Positions 30,591-41,754 of a stretch of 64,000 bases of DNA are shown one piece after another (within the stretch, counting starts at the first letter, position 1; every line of letters begins with the position of its first letter). The stretch is taken from positions 1,736,001 to 1,800,000 of the forward strand of contig OY751488.1 of NCBI GenBank assembly GCA_963565915.1, written 5' to 3'. This stretch comes from Entoloma clypeatum (Eukaryota > Basidiomycota > Agaricomycetes > Agaricales > Entolomataceae). Both the position numbers and the translations under genes were made by a program. The notes beneath the pieces are model-generated. The model was not told where the DNA came from and made no database searches. It saw nothing but the letters and a program-made list of their open reading frames with translations.

Positions 30591-33500
30591 TTATCGTGGG
30601 CAAGATGGGTTCTGCCGATGGAAATCATGGATCAAATCTTGAGCGTTCTGAACATTAGCTCGAGGTTCCCATGTGTTCTCTTCTGGGCCATATCCTTCCC
30701 ACTGGACGAGGTACTGGATTTTTCCGCGGAATTTTCGAGAGTCTAGGATTGTAGACACATGGTACTCTTCTCGTCCTTCAACGATGATCGGATCAGGGGC
30801 TGGTTTCTTTTTCTGGATGACGTACTTCGGAGTTTCATATGGTGACAACAGGGTCTCATTGAACACAGGGTGAATCATCTTCCAAGTCTTCGGAAGATCA
30901 AGAAGGTACATGCTAGCTCCTTTCTTCTCTAGGACTTTGAATGGTCCATGTCGGAGTGCATCAAGTTTCTTTGAGGGGCGATTGGTCCTGATGTTAGTCC
31001 CTTCCAGCCACACCTTGTCTCCAATGCGGTAGTCCCGAGACGGACTTCGCCGTGTGTCAACTGTCTTCTTCATCTGATCCTGTGCTTGTTTCAGCGCAGC
31101 ATTGGCTTCTTCTCGTGCCTGTTTGAGTTTTTTCAAGAAGTCGTTGGCAGCCGGATTGGTATCTTCTAACACAAGCTCTCCCTTCCATGGATGTAAACCG
31201 TAGTTGAGGTAGAATGGGGTGTGCTTCATCGCCTGATGTTCCTTGTCATTGTACTGGAACTCTGCGATTGCGATCCATTCAGCCCAATCATCCTGTAGAT
31301 GGTTGACAAAGTTTCGTAAAAACGCTTCTGTCTCCTGATGCGATCGCTCAGCCTGTCCATCAGTCTGTGGGTGGTATGCGGTGGACAGGTTCCTCTTGAT
31401 CCCTAGCATGCGGCAGAGTATCTCCATGAACTTTGCAGCGAACTGCGGTCCCCTATCGCTGATGATCTTCTTGGGGATCCCATGAAGCTTCTATATCTGA
31501 TCCCGATAGATCTTGGCTAATCCTTCTGCTGATAGTTCCACGGTTGTTGGAATGAGGTGAAGCATCTTCGAATGTCTATCCGTGATGACCAGAATTGCGT
31601 TTTTTCCATCAGATTCTGGTATCGGTCCCACAACGTCGATTCCTATGTCTTCCCATGGGTGACTTGGTGCTGCATGGGGATGTAGCGGAGCATGTCGCTT
31701 TTGTCGGTTAATCTTGTTGTGTTGACAAGTGTCGCAACCCTTCACATACTTCTTCACATCATGCAGTATGGTAGGCCACCAGTAGGTGCGAGTGAGGAGT
31801 TCATGTGTCCGGTACTGTCCTGGATGTCCAGCCACTGGTGCATCGTGTGACTCAAACATCAATTCTTGTCATAATTGTGGGTCTGGCAGGACATAGACTC
31901 GTTCTCCTGCGTAGGTGATCCCATTCTCTTGCTGATACCAATGAGGGTTCTTTTTTAGGCCCTGCGCTACTTCTGTCTCCATGCGGTTTGAACCCTTGAT
32001 GCGTGCGATCCACGGATTTTCAATGGTTGTGACGTTTCCAATTTTGATGGAATCAGATGTTTCACCCCCTTCAAAGAATTGTTCCTCCGTGAACATCTCC
32101 ATTTGTACCACATCTTCTGATTCCAACCGTTTCAAGAATAGTCCCTCCTTGAGCATCTGGTCACTGTCCTGTGGTTCAAGTTCCGCTTCATACCAGGGTA
32201 AGCGTGACAGGATGTCCGCTTTTGCATTGGTCTTGCCAGGCACATGCCGTAATTCGAAGTCATAGTCTTGTAACTTCATTTTCCAGTGTCGTTGTTGTTG
32301 ATTTAGGTCCTGAGGACGACGGAAATATTCCAGGTTCTTGTGATCGGTCAAGATCTCAAAACGTTCCCTGGCTTCAAGCAGATAGTGTCTCCAATCTTTC
32401 AATGCTTCCACGACTGCCAGGAGTTCTTTGTCGTATATCTCGTAATTCTGTTCGGCCGCGGACATGGTCCGCGACAAGAACGCAATGGGGTGCCATTTGT
32501 CGTCTTGCTTCTGAGAGAGTACTGCTCCAATTGCATAGCCCGATGCATCGGTTTCAACCCTGAACTGTCCCTCTGGTTTTGGTAATGCCAAGACTGGTGC
32601 CGATGTAATTGCCCGTATGAGACCTTCAAAAGCTTGCTGCTCTGTTGGTCCCCAAGTAAATGCTGTACCGCCTGTGAGCGCGGTGAGAGGTTTTGCGATG
32701 TTTGAGTACCCTTCAATAAAACGTCGATAGAAGTTAGCAAATCCAAGGAACTTCTGAACTTCCTTTTTTGATGTGGGTGCTCGCCAGTTTCGAATTGTAT
32801 CCACCTTCTCAGTTTCCATCTCGACACGTCCCTCACCAACCACATATCCCAATATAGGACATTTCGTTACTTCCCATAAACACTTCTTCTCCTTTAGGAA
32901 CAAATCATTGTCCGATAGGATCTGTAGGATTTCTTCAGTGTTTCGCGCGAGTTCTTCCTTGGTTTTACCAATAACCACGATGTCATCCATGTAGATCACG
33001 CAGATACGTCGGCGGATCTGGTCCCGGAATAGGCTAGCCATCATTCGAGAGAACGTTCCCGGGGAGTTGCAAAGACCAAAAAACATGACCAATGGTTCAA
33101 ACAATCCTCGACTGGTGAGGAAGGCAGCTTTCCATTCATCGCCCTCCTTAATCCGGACGTTGTTATAGCCCCACATGATGTCCATTTTATTGAAGTAGAC
33201 CGCATCTTTCAGTACGTCCAAGAGATCGGATATTCATGGGAGTGGGAACTTGTCTTTGACCGTGAATTTATTGACCATGCGGTAATCTTGTACCAATCGT
33301 TTGGAGCCATCCTTCTTGTTGATGAAGAAGCAAGGGGAGGCATAAGGGGATTTGGACGGGCGGATCTTTCCTGTTGCTAGACCCTCGTCAATGAATGCAT
33401 CCAATTCCTCTTGTTCCTTTTGCGTCATAGGATATGTATTTTCCCCTAGTTCTTTTGGTGCGTCCGGTGTGAGTTCGATACCATGGTCCCATTCTCTCTC

Positions 33501-33960
33501 CTTTGGGATCTTATCAAAGTTCTCTTTCTCGAAAAGATGAGCAAATCGTTCAACATATGAGGGTCGTTTGGTTGTGGGAGGTGGTGTGGGAGTGACAGCT
33601 TCCAAGATAGGGTCTCCAGGCTTCCATTTCTGATCTGACTTTTTGGGTGCATCTTTGTCGCGCACCTCAACCATGCGAACCCGGTGTTTGCGACCATTAA
33701 GGTTAATCCTGAAATCCGAGTGTTTGGTTCGACATGTTGTTGGGCACCGGTTAAATGTTACCGTGCCGGTTGTCCAATTGATTGCGGGGTTGTGGTGTAC
33801 CAACCAGTCATGTCCCAAGAGCATGTCCGTTCTTCCAATGTCCAGTACCATTGCTTCCATGGTTTCCTGATGCACTCCCAAATCCAGTTTGACTTCGGCA
33901 AGTTGGCTCGCTTTCTGTTGTCGATTTGGTGATCCATCCGCATTTAGAATTGCTATGGGT
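30591..33960 (-). pseudogene. Gypsy-B Pol: protease, RT, RNase H, integrase, chromodomain
   Basis: Pol is read in segments 33960-33234, 33221-31869, 31862-31491 and 31427-30591. The protease C-terminus has DMLLGHDWLVHHNPAINW. RT holds KDGSKRLVQDYRMVNK and the catalytic IYMDDIVVIG. RNase H has VETDASGYAIGAVLS. Integrase has the HHCC module (VAGHPGQYRTHELL ... CDTCQHNK) and D, D, E in GIDVVGPIPES, ISDRGPQFAAK and TDGQAERSHQE. The chromodomain is YHVSTILDSRKFRGK ... YLVQWEGYGPEENTWEP. In-frame stops at about 33234, 31866 and 31488 break it, and a TGA precedes the protease. The catalytic residues themselves are kept. Confidence 0.93.
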
Positions 33961-34240
33961 GGTATTCCTCACGTGGGGAGGTTCTGCTCGTGTACTATTC
34001 TGGGATGGATACATGTGTGTTCACATCCGCTGTCAACCTTGGGTCGGATAACCTTTGGTCCTCATCGTGTTTTGAGCTGAGCTAACAGTCTAATTTCTCG
34101 TCTTTTCAGAGGGTTATCTCCCTTCACAATCTTAGTCGACATGGCGGCTCGCTTGGCAGGGATGACATAGGTTCTATTGTCTGCAGTCATACAAGGCAAG
34201 CAAGTCCATTTAATAGATAAGGGTCGTGACTTAGCGTCGT

Positions 34241-35876
34241 TTAATCGGACCCTTCGGGAAAATCCTTCTCGTCGGCTTCTAAGATTGTGGTTTCATCATT
34301 CTCGGCATCTTCCTCGGACACCTTCCTAACCCTTCCGGAGTTCTTCTTCGGCTTGCGGCAGTTGCGCGCGATATGGCCTTCTTGGTCACAGTTGAAACAC
34401 TTGCGACCATCTTTCTTCTTTGGGGCGCTACAGTCTTTAGCCAGATGACCAAAGCGTTGACAGTTGTAGCAACAGGCTACTCCTGCTTTGTCGATCTCCA
34501 TGGCCTTGCCCTGACCACCATAAGTGGTACCCGATCCGGTGCGCATGTCGCCGCCTCCTCGGATGACCAGTGCGTGTCCTTCCATCTGTCGTCCCTTGTT
34601 TTGGATCTCCTTTGCGTAATCGGTGTACGTCTTGCCATCGCTAGCCACTTGTTCAGAGATTCTGCGGTTGACGTTTTTCTCTAGGATGTATTTCCCAGTT
34701 TCTTTGCCAAGGTTTGACAGTCCCAAGAGTTCTTCAAATTCATCCAAGAATTCATCAACAGGTGTTTCTCTTGTTTCAGGACTTCGAGTCTCGCTTTGGC
34801 AGCGACCGACTTGTTGGCGATGGAGAATCGTGTGGTGATATCATCGGAAAAACCTAGCCAGGTGATGTTCTCATTGTCAGCGGTAAGAACGTCTAACTTG
34901 TTACTGGCCCAGTGTCTGCCGGACCCTTCCATCATGCGGGATAGTACCGCGAGAATCTTCTGATCATCTGTGAGGCTCTTTTGGAACCTGATGTATAGTT
35001 TGGTGGCTTTCCACCACTCGTCAAAGGTGTATCTGTCCTTGAACATCCCAGGATCCTTGATGATCTTGAATGTATCCATTGTTTGTACAGCCGGAGCTTC
35101 TGCCATGTTTAGAGTCTGCGGAGGAGAAGAGGAGTCAGGTTGTTGGGATGAAGATGGGGTTCGGGATACAGGTAAGGATTGAAAATGAGTCCCTGTTCTA
35201 GGCGTCTGTTCAATATCTGACTGCGCGGAGTCAAAAGTAAATTCGTCAGGGGACTCATCGGCGGAATCGGTGGCAAAATGTTCAGAGTATTTCCTCTGTA
35301 AATCTCTAAGGAATCTCTGTTCCTGCGTGTCTGTTGGTCTCAAGAAGGGGTCAAGTCTCTCGTTTCGTGCCCAGCGGTTGTACTCGGTCTGTTGTTCTTC
35401 GGTGGTGAAGTGGGCGTAGATCTGCTGCTTCGAGTAAGATGTGATGATGTGGCTCTGGGACGTCTCGATGTGAGCGTCCTAATCAATCTTCTGATAACGG
35501 TTGTCTGGACACCGATAAACTCTCTGATCTCTGTGATCCGACCTGTCTGAGGTCCTTCTTGAATGTGAAAGCTTTCGAGTTCGTTCTGTCGGGCGTTGTA
35601 ACGCGCAATCTGGTGTTGCCGAGCAAGATGGATGCTCTCTGCTATCTCGCCGTGGGGGCGATGCTCGTCGTTGTCTAGTTCTTCGTCAAGCACCTGCTGT
35701 AGGATGCGACGGATCTCCGATTCGATGTACTGCTGGATGAGTGTAAAATCGATACTGTCTCGAGGACTTAGCTCCTCCTGTCGGGCTTCTGGCGTGCTGA
35801 ATGGGTTACTTGTGAAGTCTTCAAAGAAGCGTGATGTCTTGACTTGTCTGGTAGTTGCTCTCTTCACTCTGGGCAA
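34241..35876 (-). pseudogene. Gypsy-B Gag, frameshifted
   Basis: Gag starts at MPRVKRATTRQVKTSRFF (35876). The capsid-like middle is in 35343-34681 (DPGMFKDRYTFDEWW, KLYIRFQKSLTDD), and two zinc knuckles, CYNCQRFGHLAKDC and CFNCDQEGHIARNC, lie in 34500-34330. One shift near 35470 is shared with the copy at 2888-3807, and another is near 34760. The shared shift shows that both copies descend from an already altered parent, or that the reading has a site-specific frame change there. The acidic C-terminus ends ADEKDFPEGSD. Confidence 0.9.
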
Positions 35877-35896
35877 ACCTAACGAGATTTAGCAAC

Positions 35897-36298
35897 TGGT
35901 TATGCTTAACAAACCGTTCCAAGGTTCGGGCAGAGTATGCAGGAAAGTGGAAAGGCGAAGAGCAAAGTGATTGCTAAATCTAAGGAATCTACTATAGTAC
36001 AAGAGGTTTATATAGGTACTGACTATAGGCGGTAGCGGATGAGTCAGTACTGCGGAAGGCAGTGCGCATGAGTAAGGCGACTGCGGAAGGCTATGTACAG
36101 TGAGTAAGCTGACTGCGGAAGCGAGTCAGCGCGGGAGCGAAGTATACTAAAGGGGATGACAAAGTAATGTAATGAGTCAGACTGGGAATCGAAGGTTGCG
36201 AAAGTAGACGTTAGACATAGTGAGTTCGTAAGAGGGCGCCGAGTCGGGCCGATAAGTAAAAGATATGATGTGGTCCTCATACCGTAGAGTCCGTAACA
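35897..36298 (-). repeat. Gypsy-B 5' LTR
   Basis: A 402-bp LTR of the minus-strand element. Just inside it lies TTGCTAAATCT, complementary to AGATTTAGCAA within the LTR, the same self-priming pair as in copy 1. Confidence 0.92.
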
Positions 36299-36657
36299 CT
36301 TCCTCCAAATTGATCTTGAGGTCGTATGGTTGGTGGGGTGCAAGGGTGTCAGCTTTTTTCTTACTGAATACATCAGCAAAATCGTGGTATTCCTCGGGTA
36401 TGCCAGAGATGTCAGGAGCGTTGTCAGAGACAGACACAGAATTGGCAGAGATGTCGGAGAGGTGAACGCGGAAAGTGTATGCCCCAGGAGCTTTACAAGC
36501 ATGGAGATATGCGGCTGCATTGACCATGGTAATCTGTGGCGGGTCGGAGGTGTTCGGAGTGAGCGGATCGGAGGTGCCCATCGGAGAGGGCGGACACTGC
36601 AGAGGTGGCGGAGCTGCCTCAGCAGTCGACGTCGGAGTTGGACTCGGAGTGTTGGGT

Positions 36658-36660
<3 letters not shown>

Positions 36661-36702
<42 letters not shown>

Positions 36703-37706
36703 TTTTTTGTTCAACAATTTATATAGCGGTATACTAGGGGTACAGTCCGCTTGACATAGAGTAAACTACATCGATCCGAGGATCTACGTATGCAAGAAAA
36801 ACAAGCGGTGCAAAGCTCCGTCGAGCTGGTAAGTCCTCGCGCCAGGACGGGGGAGTCTGTTATAAACAAACGCGTTAGCATGTGCACCCGAATATTTGGC
36901 CGCGCGATGCAAGAGCACTCCAACCTTGTGAGGTTGGCCATTAGCGGCGCTGGGGGGTGTCTGCGCCCTACCCACCAAAGAAACGCCTGTGCGGTTCTTA
37001 TCCTTCGGTCGTGTTTGCTTGCCAGAGGGGGCTGCACCCCATGACTGGTGAGGCCGTGAACCATTTGAACCATGAGGGATTGGGAGTGACCCACATCCTT
37101 GAGCCATGTGCTGCCCTTGAGGTGGGACGGTTTCATTCTTTTGGCCCGAGCGTGGTCTTGGCTTCTGACGCACGACCTCGGGAATTGGTAGTGACGGCCG
37201 ACATACTTGGGGGACTGATACAGGTTGTTCCAGTCGCCTAGCATGTCATCCGTGAATTGTTTCATATTGAAATTGAGGGATCTGGAGGCCGACTTGCCAC
37301 ACTCAATATGTATCGAGGAGGCGAAGTCGTGCACTGCACGATGGGGTTCGAAGCCATAGTCCGAGCAATCAGGGACATGGTGAAAAAAGACCTTGGATTT
37401 CAGACCTGGTTCCTCAAACCAAGGGACCAGGTTGCTGATGATAGCAAGCGCAGTTGCCTGCAAGGAGTGGAGGTCCGGGTCTGTGGTGCGCCGGATGGCG
37501 TTAACAGAGTCGGTGAAGATGTGGATTTCTTCCAGCTGGGAGAGGCCCCCTAGCAGAGTGACCAGGTTGGAGAACCCGTGTCCTATTGCTAAGGTTTCAG
37601 TGTCATCAGAGACTGTGAGGCCACCAGCCGCCCAGTCTTTGTTGATGGAGTACCCCATGTGCCAGGTTTCCCAAGCTGCAACAGCTTGATGGCCCGACAT
37701 GAGGGA
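36661..37706 (-). mobile_element. 5'-truncated LINE (RNase H tail) with poly-A, inside Gypsy-A
   Basis: On the minus strand this is the 3' end of a LINE reading frame with an RNase H domain (IHIFTDSVNAIRR, FHHVPDCSDYG) and a C-terminal region. It ends with a 41-base poly-A (plus-strand T at 36661-36701). Duplications GGTGTCGGGTAA (37707-37718) and AGTGTTGGGTAA (36649-36659) flank it with two mismatches. These are the marks of target-primed insertion of a 5'-truncated LINE. Confidence 0.85.
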
Positions 37707-37819
37707 GGTGTCGGGTAACGTAGAATGGAATAAGATACTGCCCAATACCCAGTCAATCAATGGATTGTAGCGGGTGAGCCAGTTGTGTCCTAGAACCAAA
37801 TTACAAGACGAATCGAGGG

Positions 37820-39398
37820 TTGTCACGTAAAATGCGATGGTAGAAGTTCACCGGAAGGAAATCGGAGAGGAAGATCAATAGATTGCGTGATATAAGTATT
37901 TGAAGAACCGTCAAAAAGTTTCAAAACCATAGGTGAAGGAATCAGAGTCGGAGATAAGTTTAAAGAAGAAATAAATCTGGTATCTGCGAAGCAATGTGTA
38001 GCACCAGAATCAATAAGAGTCTTTATCGGAAGAGAATCGGAAAAAGTTGGAGATATCAAATCAATACATAGAGAGTTCGGATTTGAGAGAGCGGATGCAT
38101 TGAGTCAGAGGGTTTCCAAAGGTGCATGAAAGGAGTCAACGCAATCCCCAGTACATGCTGGAATCTGAGGACTGCTTACTATTTTTTTGACTCAGTCGTC
38201 TTCCCCGATTTGTCCTCAGCTTGGGCCGCGCGGGCCTTTGCTTTGGCATTAGAAGACGACTTCTTTGAGCAGTCAGATGCCCGATGACCCACGTTGCCAC
38301 AAAACATGCATAAATTATTGTCAAATCGTCGTTGGCATTCTTGGGGAGTTAATTTCCCGTCTTTGCCAAGTTTGTCAGAGAGGGCAGATTTCGGGGAGGT
38401 GGATGATGATTTTTGTTGTTGCGAGTTGGGTTTAGACAATGAGGAGTTGTTGTTGGAGGATGATGAAGCGGGGGTCCGTTTTTTGTTGGATTTGTTGGAT
38501 TTGTCAGACTTTGGAGTAGATTTGTCGGAGGAGTGCAATTTCTCGTGTTGACGTTCCCAGTAGCGAGCATCAATGTTATGAGCCATTACTTTCAACTCAG
38601 CGAGAGTCTTTGGTTTGGGAAAAGTCCCCAAAATGTCCTTGATGTGTTCCGCTAAACCGGTATAGTACCGATATCAGAGCGCGCCATCATCCCACTGCGT
38701 GCGAGCAGAAAGACGTTTGAAGTCCATGTTGTAACGTAGGATCTTCTGATTGTCATGCATCCGAAGGTGATCCAGGCTATTCTTTGCTTCTCCGGTCGGA
38801 TCGATAGGTCCAAATTCGGATCGGAGGATGTGCACAAAGGCGGACCAGTCGTCCAACCAGACAGAGTCGTCGTCGGACTCTCCCAAGAGGGTGGGCTCAA
38901 ACCATTCGAGCACGGTTCCTCAGAGGTACAACAGAGCGAAACTGACTTTGTTATCATCATCATCAAAGGCGGGGTTGTTTCGGAAATATAGTGTGCATTG
39001 TGCGAGGAAACTGGTGAGTTTCCGAGAGTCGGAACCGTCAAAAGTGTCGGGTTCCTTCAACTTCTTTTTCGGAGTTTTTGGAGTCTCTCTATGTCGGAGC
39101 TCCTGCGTCATAAGCATAATTGCTTCGGCAAGGTTTGGAGTTTGCTCGCGACAGAAAGGATTGTTGTCATCGAAAGGAGAAGTCAGAGATTTGTGGGAAT
39201 GACGGGATCCTTCAGGGATCGGAGGTCCCGATGTCTGAGGTGTTCGGGGACGTGGTGTCGGAGATATGGGGTCAGGTTTGGGTTCTGCGGAAAGATCTTG
39301 GAACATATGTAGAAATGACCCCCTGGTGTCCTGCAGGTTTGAAGCTTCTGCCGCGGCTGCTGCTGCGCAGGAGTTCTGAGTGGTGCGGGCTGCCATAA
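37820..39398 (-). pseudogene. Gypsy-A copy 2 Gag and protease
   Basis: Gag starts MAARTTQNSCAAAAAAE at 39396 and is about 75-80 % similar to 9911-11167, including the knuckle CMFCGNVGHRASDC near 38300. Stops at about 38918 and 38671 break it. The protease has TLIDSGATHCFAD at about 38025, then a frameshift near 37830 before the [15 protein letters not shown] segment. The element is dead but preserves the family's domain order. The stop codons replace positions that are Arg in copy 1 (YLRGT, ALRYR). Confidence 0.9.
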
Positions 39399-39442
39399 CT
39401 GGAATTTGAAATACAGATAAGCGAGTGGCAGTTTGAATATAC

Positions 39443-39936
39443 TGTTAAGAACTGATCGACAAAACGTCGGAGCTGGTCGGACGCGTCGGAGGGTCGGAGG
39501 GTGGTCGGAGCGCGTGCGACGTAGGGGCAAGGACTTGGCTTCAACTTGTGTGTTGCGCCCTCGCTAATATGTTGGTGTCCTTATTTTAGAGGATCAGAGG
39601 ATCGGAGGATCAGAGGTCGGAGGTCGGACTCAAGTTAAGAGTCGGAAAGAGGATGGGAGGTAAGATGTCGAATCTAAGTTGATATTCAAACTGAAGCTAA
39701 TACATGATTCTACATAAGTTTAAATACTATGTCAGAGGACGTGTGGCTTCATCGGAGTGGGATAACGAGTGGCTGTCGGAGATTCTTAACATAAGTAAAA
39801 TGGTTGGATGTAAGTAATGTACGTAGTAATGAGATTCATAACAGTAAGTATGCATAATAAGTATTAGTCAAAATGTCGGAGGTGTCGGAGGTGTCGGGAT
39901 TGGTCGGAAATCATCGGAATTGATCGGAATGTAACA
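39443..39936 (-). repeat. Gypsy-A copy 2 5' LTR
   Basis: A 494-bp LTR. On the minus strand it runs TGTTACATTC to TTCTTAACA. It contains AGTTTGAATAT (39692-39682), one T shorter than in copy 1, and the primer site inside the element (39440-39430) is shorter by the matching A. Confidence 0.9.
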
Positions 39937-40438
39937 ACAACGCTTCAAACATCCAGGCCCATTCACATGTGCCTGCGACAATGACACTCTCGAGATGGTC
40001 GACCACCTCCTCCACAAATGTCCTCTCTTTGATAGAGATGATGCCTCCAACAAAAGGTACAACATCAGCAATTTCCTGGGGATGCTCGCAAACCATCCCG
40101 CGTTATTCACCTTTCCCCCACTCTAACTTACCAGGTGAGCTTCAGTGTTACATTTTCTTTCTTTCATGGTCTCTTTAGTTACTATGGTCTCTGCCTACGG
40201 GTGTATGTAGTTTATATACGGGGTCTGTTCTTGTGGACTTGATCCATGGGCGGACCCCACTCTCGGATACTTATATATTTCTCTCCGCACATGTGCCGTG
40301 ACCACAGGGCATTACTCTCCAATACCTTCATATGTAGTTCTCATTAAATTTGTAACTTAGTGTACAAGACCGGACTGCGATCGGGCGCCGGAATATAAAT
40401 TGAGGTTTTAAAAAGAAAAAAAAAAAAAAAAAAAAAAA
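39937..40438 (+). mobile_element. LINE 3' end with poly-A
   Basis: A plus-strand LINE remnant. The end of the reading frame has a cysteine/histidine module (CACDNDTLEMVDHLLHKC) typical of the C-terminus of Tad-like LINE proteins and stops near 40125. About 290 bp of 3' untranslated sequence and an A-rich tail at 40411-40438 follow. The left side is cut by the Gypsy-A LTR. Confidence 0.78.
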
Positions 40439-40653
40439 GTTTCAGAAAATTGTTCAATTTTGTCCGGATTCATGCCTGCCCGTTTTCAATTTTTCAAAAA
40501 AATCTGTCCAGATTGGTACCAGGCCTCACCCCCAATAAACCGGACCTGAGGTCCAGGTCCAGGTTCGAGCGAAAAGTGGTCGAACCCGAACCCGACTGGA
40601 CCGTGGCCAGTATAACCTGCGCTGGACCGGACCTTGGACAGTGTAACTATGTT
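40439..40653. repeat. Dispersed repeat (GTCCGGA/GGTCCAGG type)
   Basis: An inverted relative of 8647-8875: TTTGTCCGGATT, CAGGCCTCACCCCCAATAAA, then GGTCCAGGTCCAGGTTCG. It lies directly against the 3' end of the host gene at 40654. Confidence 0.6.
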
Positions 40654-40713
40654 TCACTTTCCTTCCGACCTCGACTCTTCCTCTTCGCAAAACCTGACTC
40701 GGAGTCCGTCAAG

Positions 40714-41754
40714 CAAGGGGGTGGCGGGACGCGAATGAAGGACCTGACGTCGAACTTTTTTTTTTGGGTCTCAGATGACCCCCCCCCCCCCCCCACCCCC
40801 ACCTTCCTATTATGGTATGTAGTGCTCACGTATGTAATATTGCATGACATCAAAACATATGCGAGTGAGACATCTAGACATAGCGCCGACGGACGTTTGG
40901 CTTACAACTATCGCAACACCAACCCTTCGGTGCGAACTCATAGCCCAAACATCGCTTATGAAACTGGGCATTTTTTACAGTCAGGCCGGCCACGAAAGCA
41001 ACTCTCAAAACACTGCACTCACCCATACTGTCTCGCACCCTGGCACCCGACAATCCATACTCGTCGGCCAATCCTGGGTCTGGCACACCGGCAATGGAGA
41101 TGGGTTCTGCGGCATGGAATGTGCTTCAGGTAGCTCCGCAATCGGATCCAGGGGTGCCTGAGCCCCAGGCTCGACAATCTCCGTTGCGTGGACTGGTGGT
41201 GGGGAATATACTGTTGATGGATTCAACGGGGCTTGGCGCTTGAAGAATGTGTCCAAGGACAGGTTCGGCTTTGGTACCCTCTTCCACCCAGTTGCCTTTG
41301 CACAACATTTTTTCGAGAGCTTCAAGGTTCTTCTGGCCACCAGTACCGACTTGGATGTTCTGCCCACAATCCGGACACTCCAGAGTGCTTCCATGATGGA
41401 ATTGTTCGCCATTTCTGTCATTTAGAAGTTAGCTTTAGAGTTTTGAGCTCATTTGGTGCAATCGTACTCCTGTTTTTTGCTCTTTGCCATCATCGGCGAC
41501 ACCGAGCTCAGTGGAAGTTCAAATAGGAGAAGTGTTTCATTCTGTACAACTATTGATTCACTTATTCGACGTTGTCGACAGCGACGGCGAGGTCCCAAAG
41601 GGATCCTCAGGCTTCTTTCTGGTCAACAAAATGACAAATGGACTGAGGATTTGAACCCTATCAATCGTTGATCCGGGGGGTGTCAACTTTTTTTTTTCGA
41701 CCACCTAGACCCCACCCACGTCAGGTTCGGGATTCGGGTCCCGCCACCCCCTTG
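40714..41754 (-). mobile_element. hAT-like non-autonomous element
   Basis: A 1041-bp element with inverted ends CAAGGGGGTGGCGGGA (40714-40729 and 41739-41754) that continue imperfectly for about 45 bp. It is flanked by a perfect 8-bp duplication CCGTCAAG (40706-40713 and 41755-41762). An 8-bp duplication and ends starting CA-(A/G)GGG fit the hAT superfamily. It has a C-run at 40782-40796 and a decayed minus-strand zinc-finger gene but no hAT transposase. Confidence 0.85.
40860..41421 (-). pseudogene. Decayed zinc-finger gene inside the hAT-like element
   Basis: Two frames are needed. The N-terminal part has LECPDCGQNIQVGTGGQ followed by KMLCKGNW, a C2HC-like finger of a kind frequent in basidiomycete gene families. 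The C-terminal part has CRVPGCETVW and FAPKGWCCDSCKPN, reminiscent of a PHD-type finger. Between them lies a Pro/Ser-rich linker (QAPLNPSTVYSPPPV). At least two frameshifts separate the parts, so it is a pseudogene. Whether it was element cargo or a captured host gene is not visible. Confidence 0.5.

Larger units (their letters stand above)
29649..36298 (-). mobile_element. Gypsy-B chromovirus, minus-strand copy with both LTRs
   Basis: A 6650-bp element with LTRs at 29649-30050 and 35897-36298, gag, pol with chromodomain, a small extra frame, and the polypurine stretch GAGAGGGGAA before the 3' LTR. The left flank is Gypsy-C gag, the right flank is minus-strand Gypsy-A pol. The five bases outside the LTRs (GGAGC left, CTTCC right) do not match, so the two ends probably derive from different insertions joined by recombination. 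Gag and pol contain several stops and frameshifts. Confidence 0.92.
36299..39936 (-). mobile_element. Gypsy-A second copy, truncated, minus strand
   Basis: The 5' part of a Gypsy-A element: LTR (39936-39443), gag, protease and the start of RT ([16 protein letters not shown] ... DLKINLEE), where Gypsy-B takes over at 36298. A LINE 3' end interrupts the protease-RT linker at 36661-37706. RT, integrase and the antisense Zn2Cys6 gene of the family are missing. The flank right of the LTR is LINE sequence (ACAAC). Confidence 0.92.
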
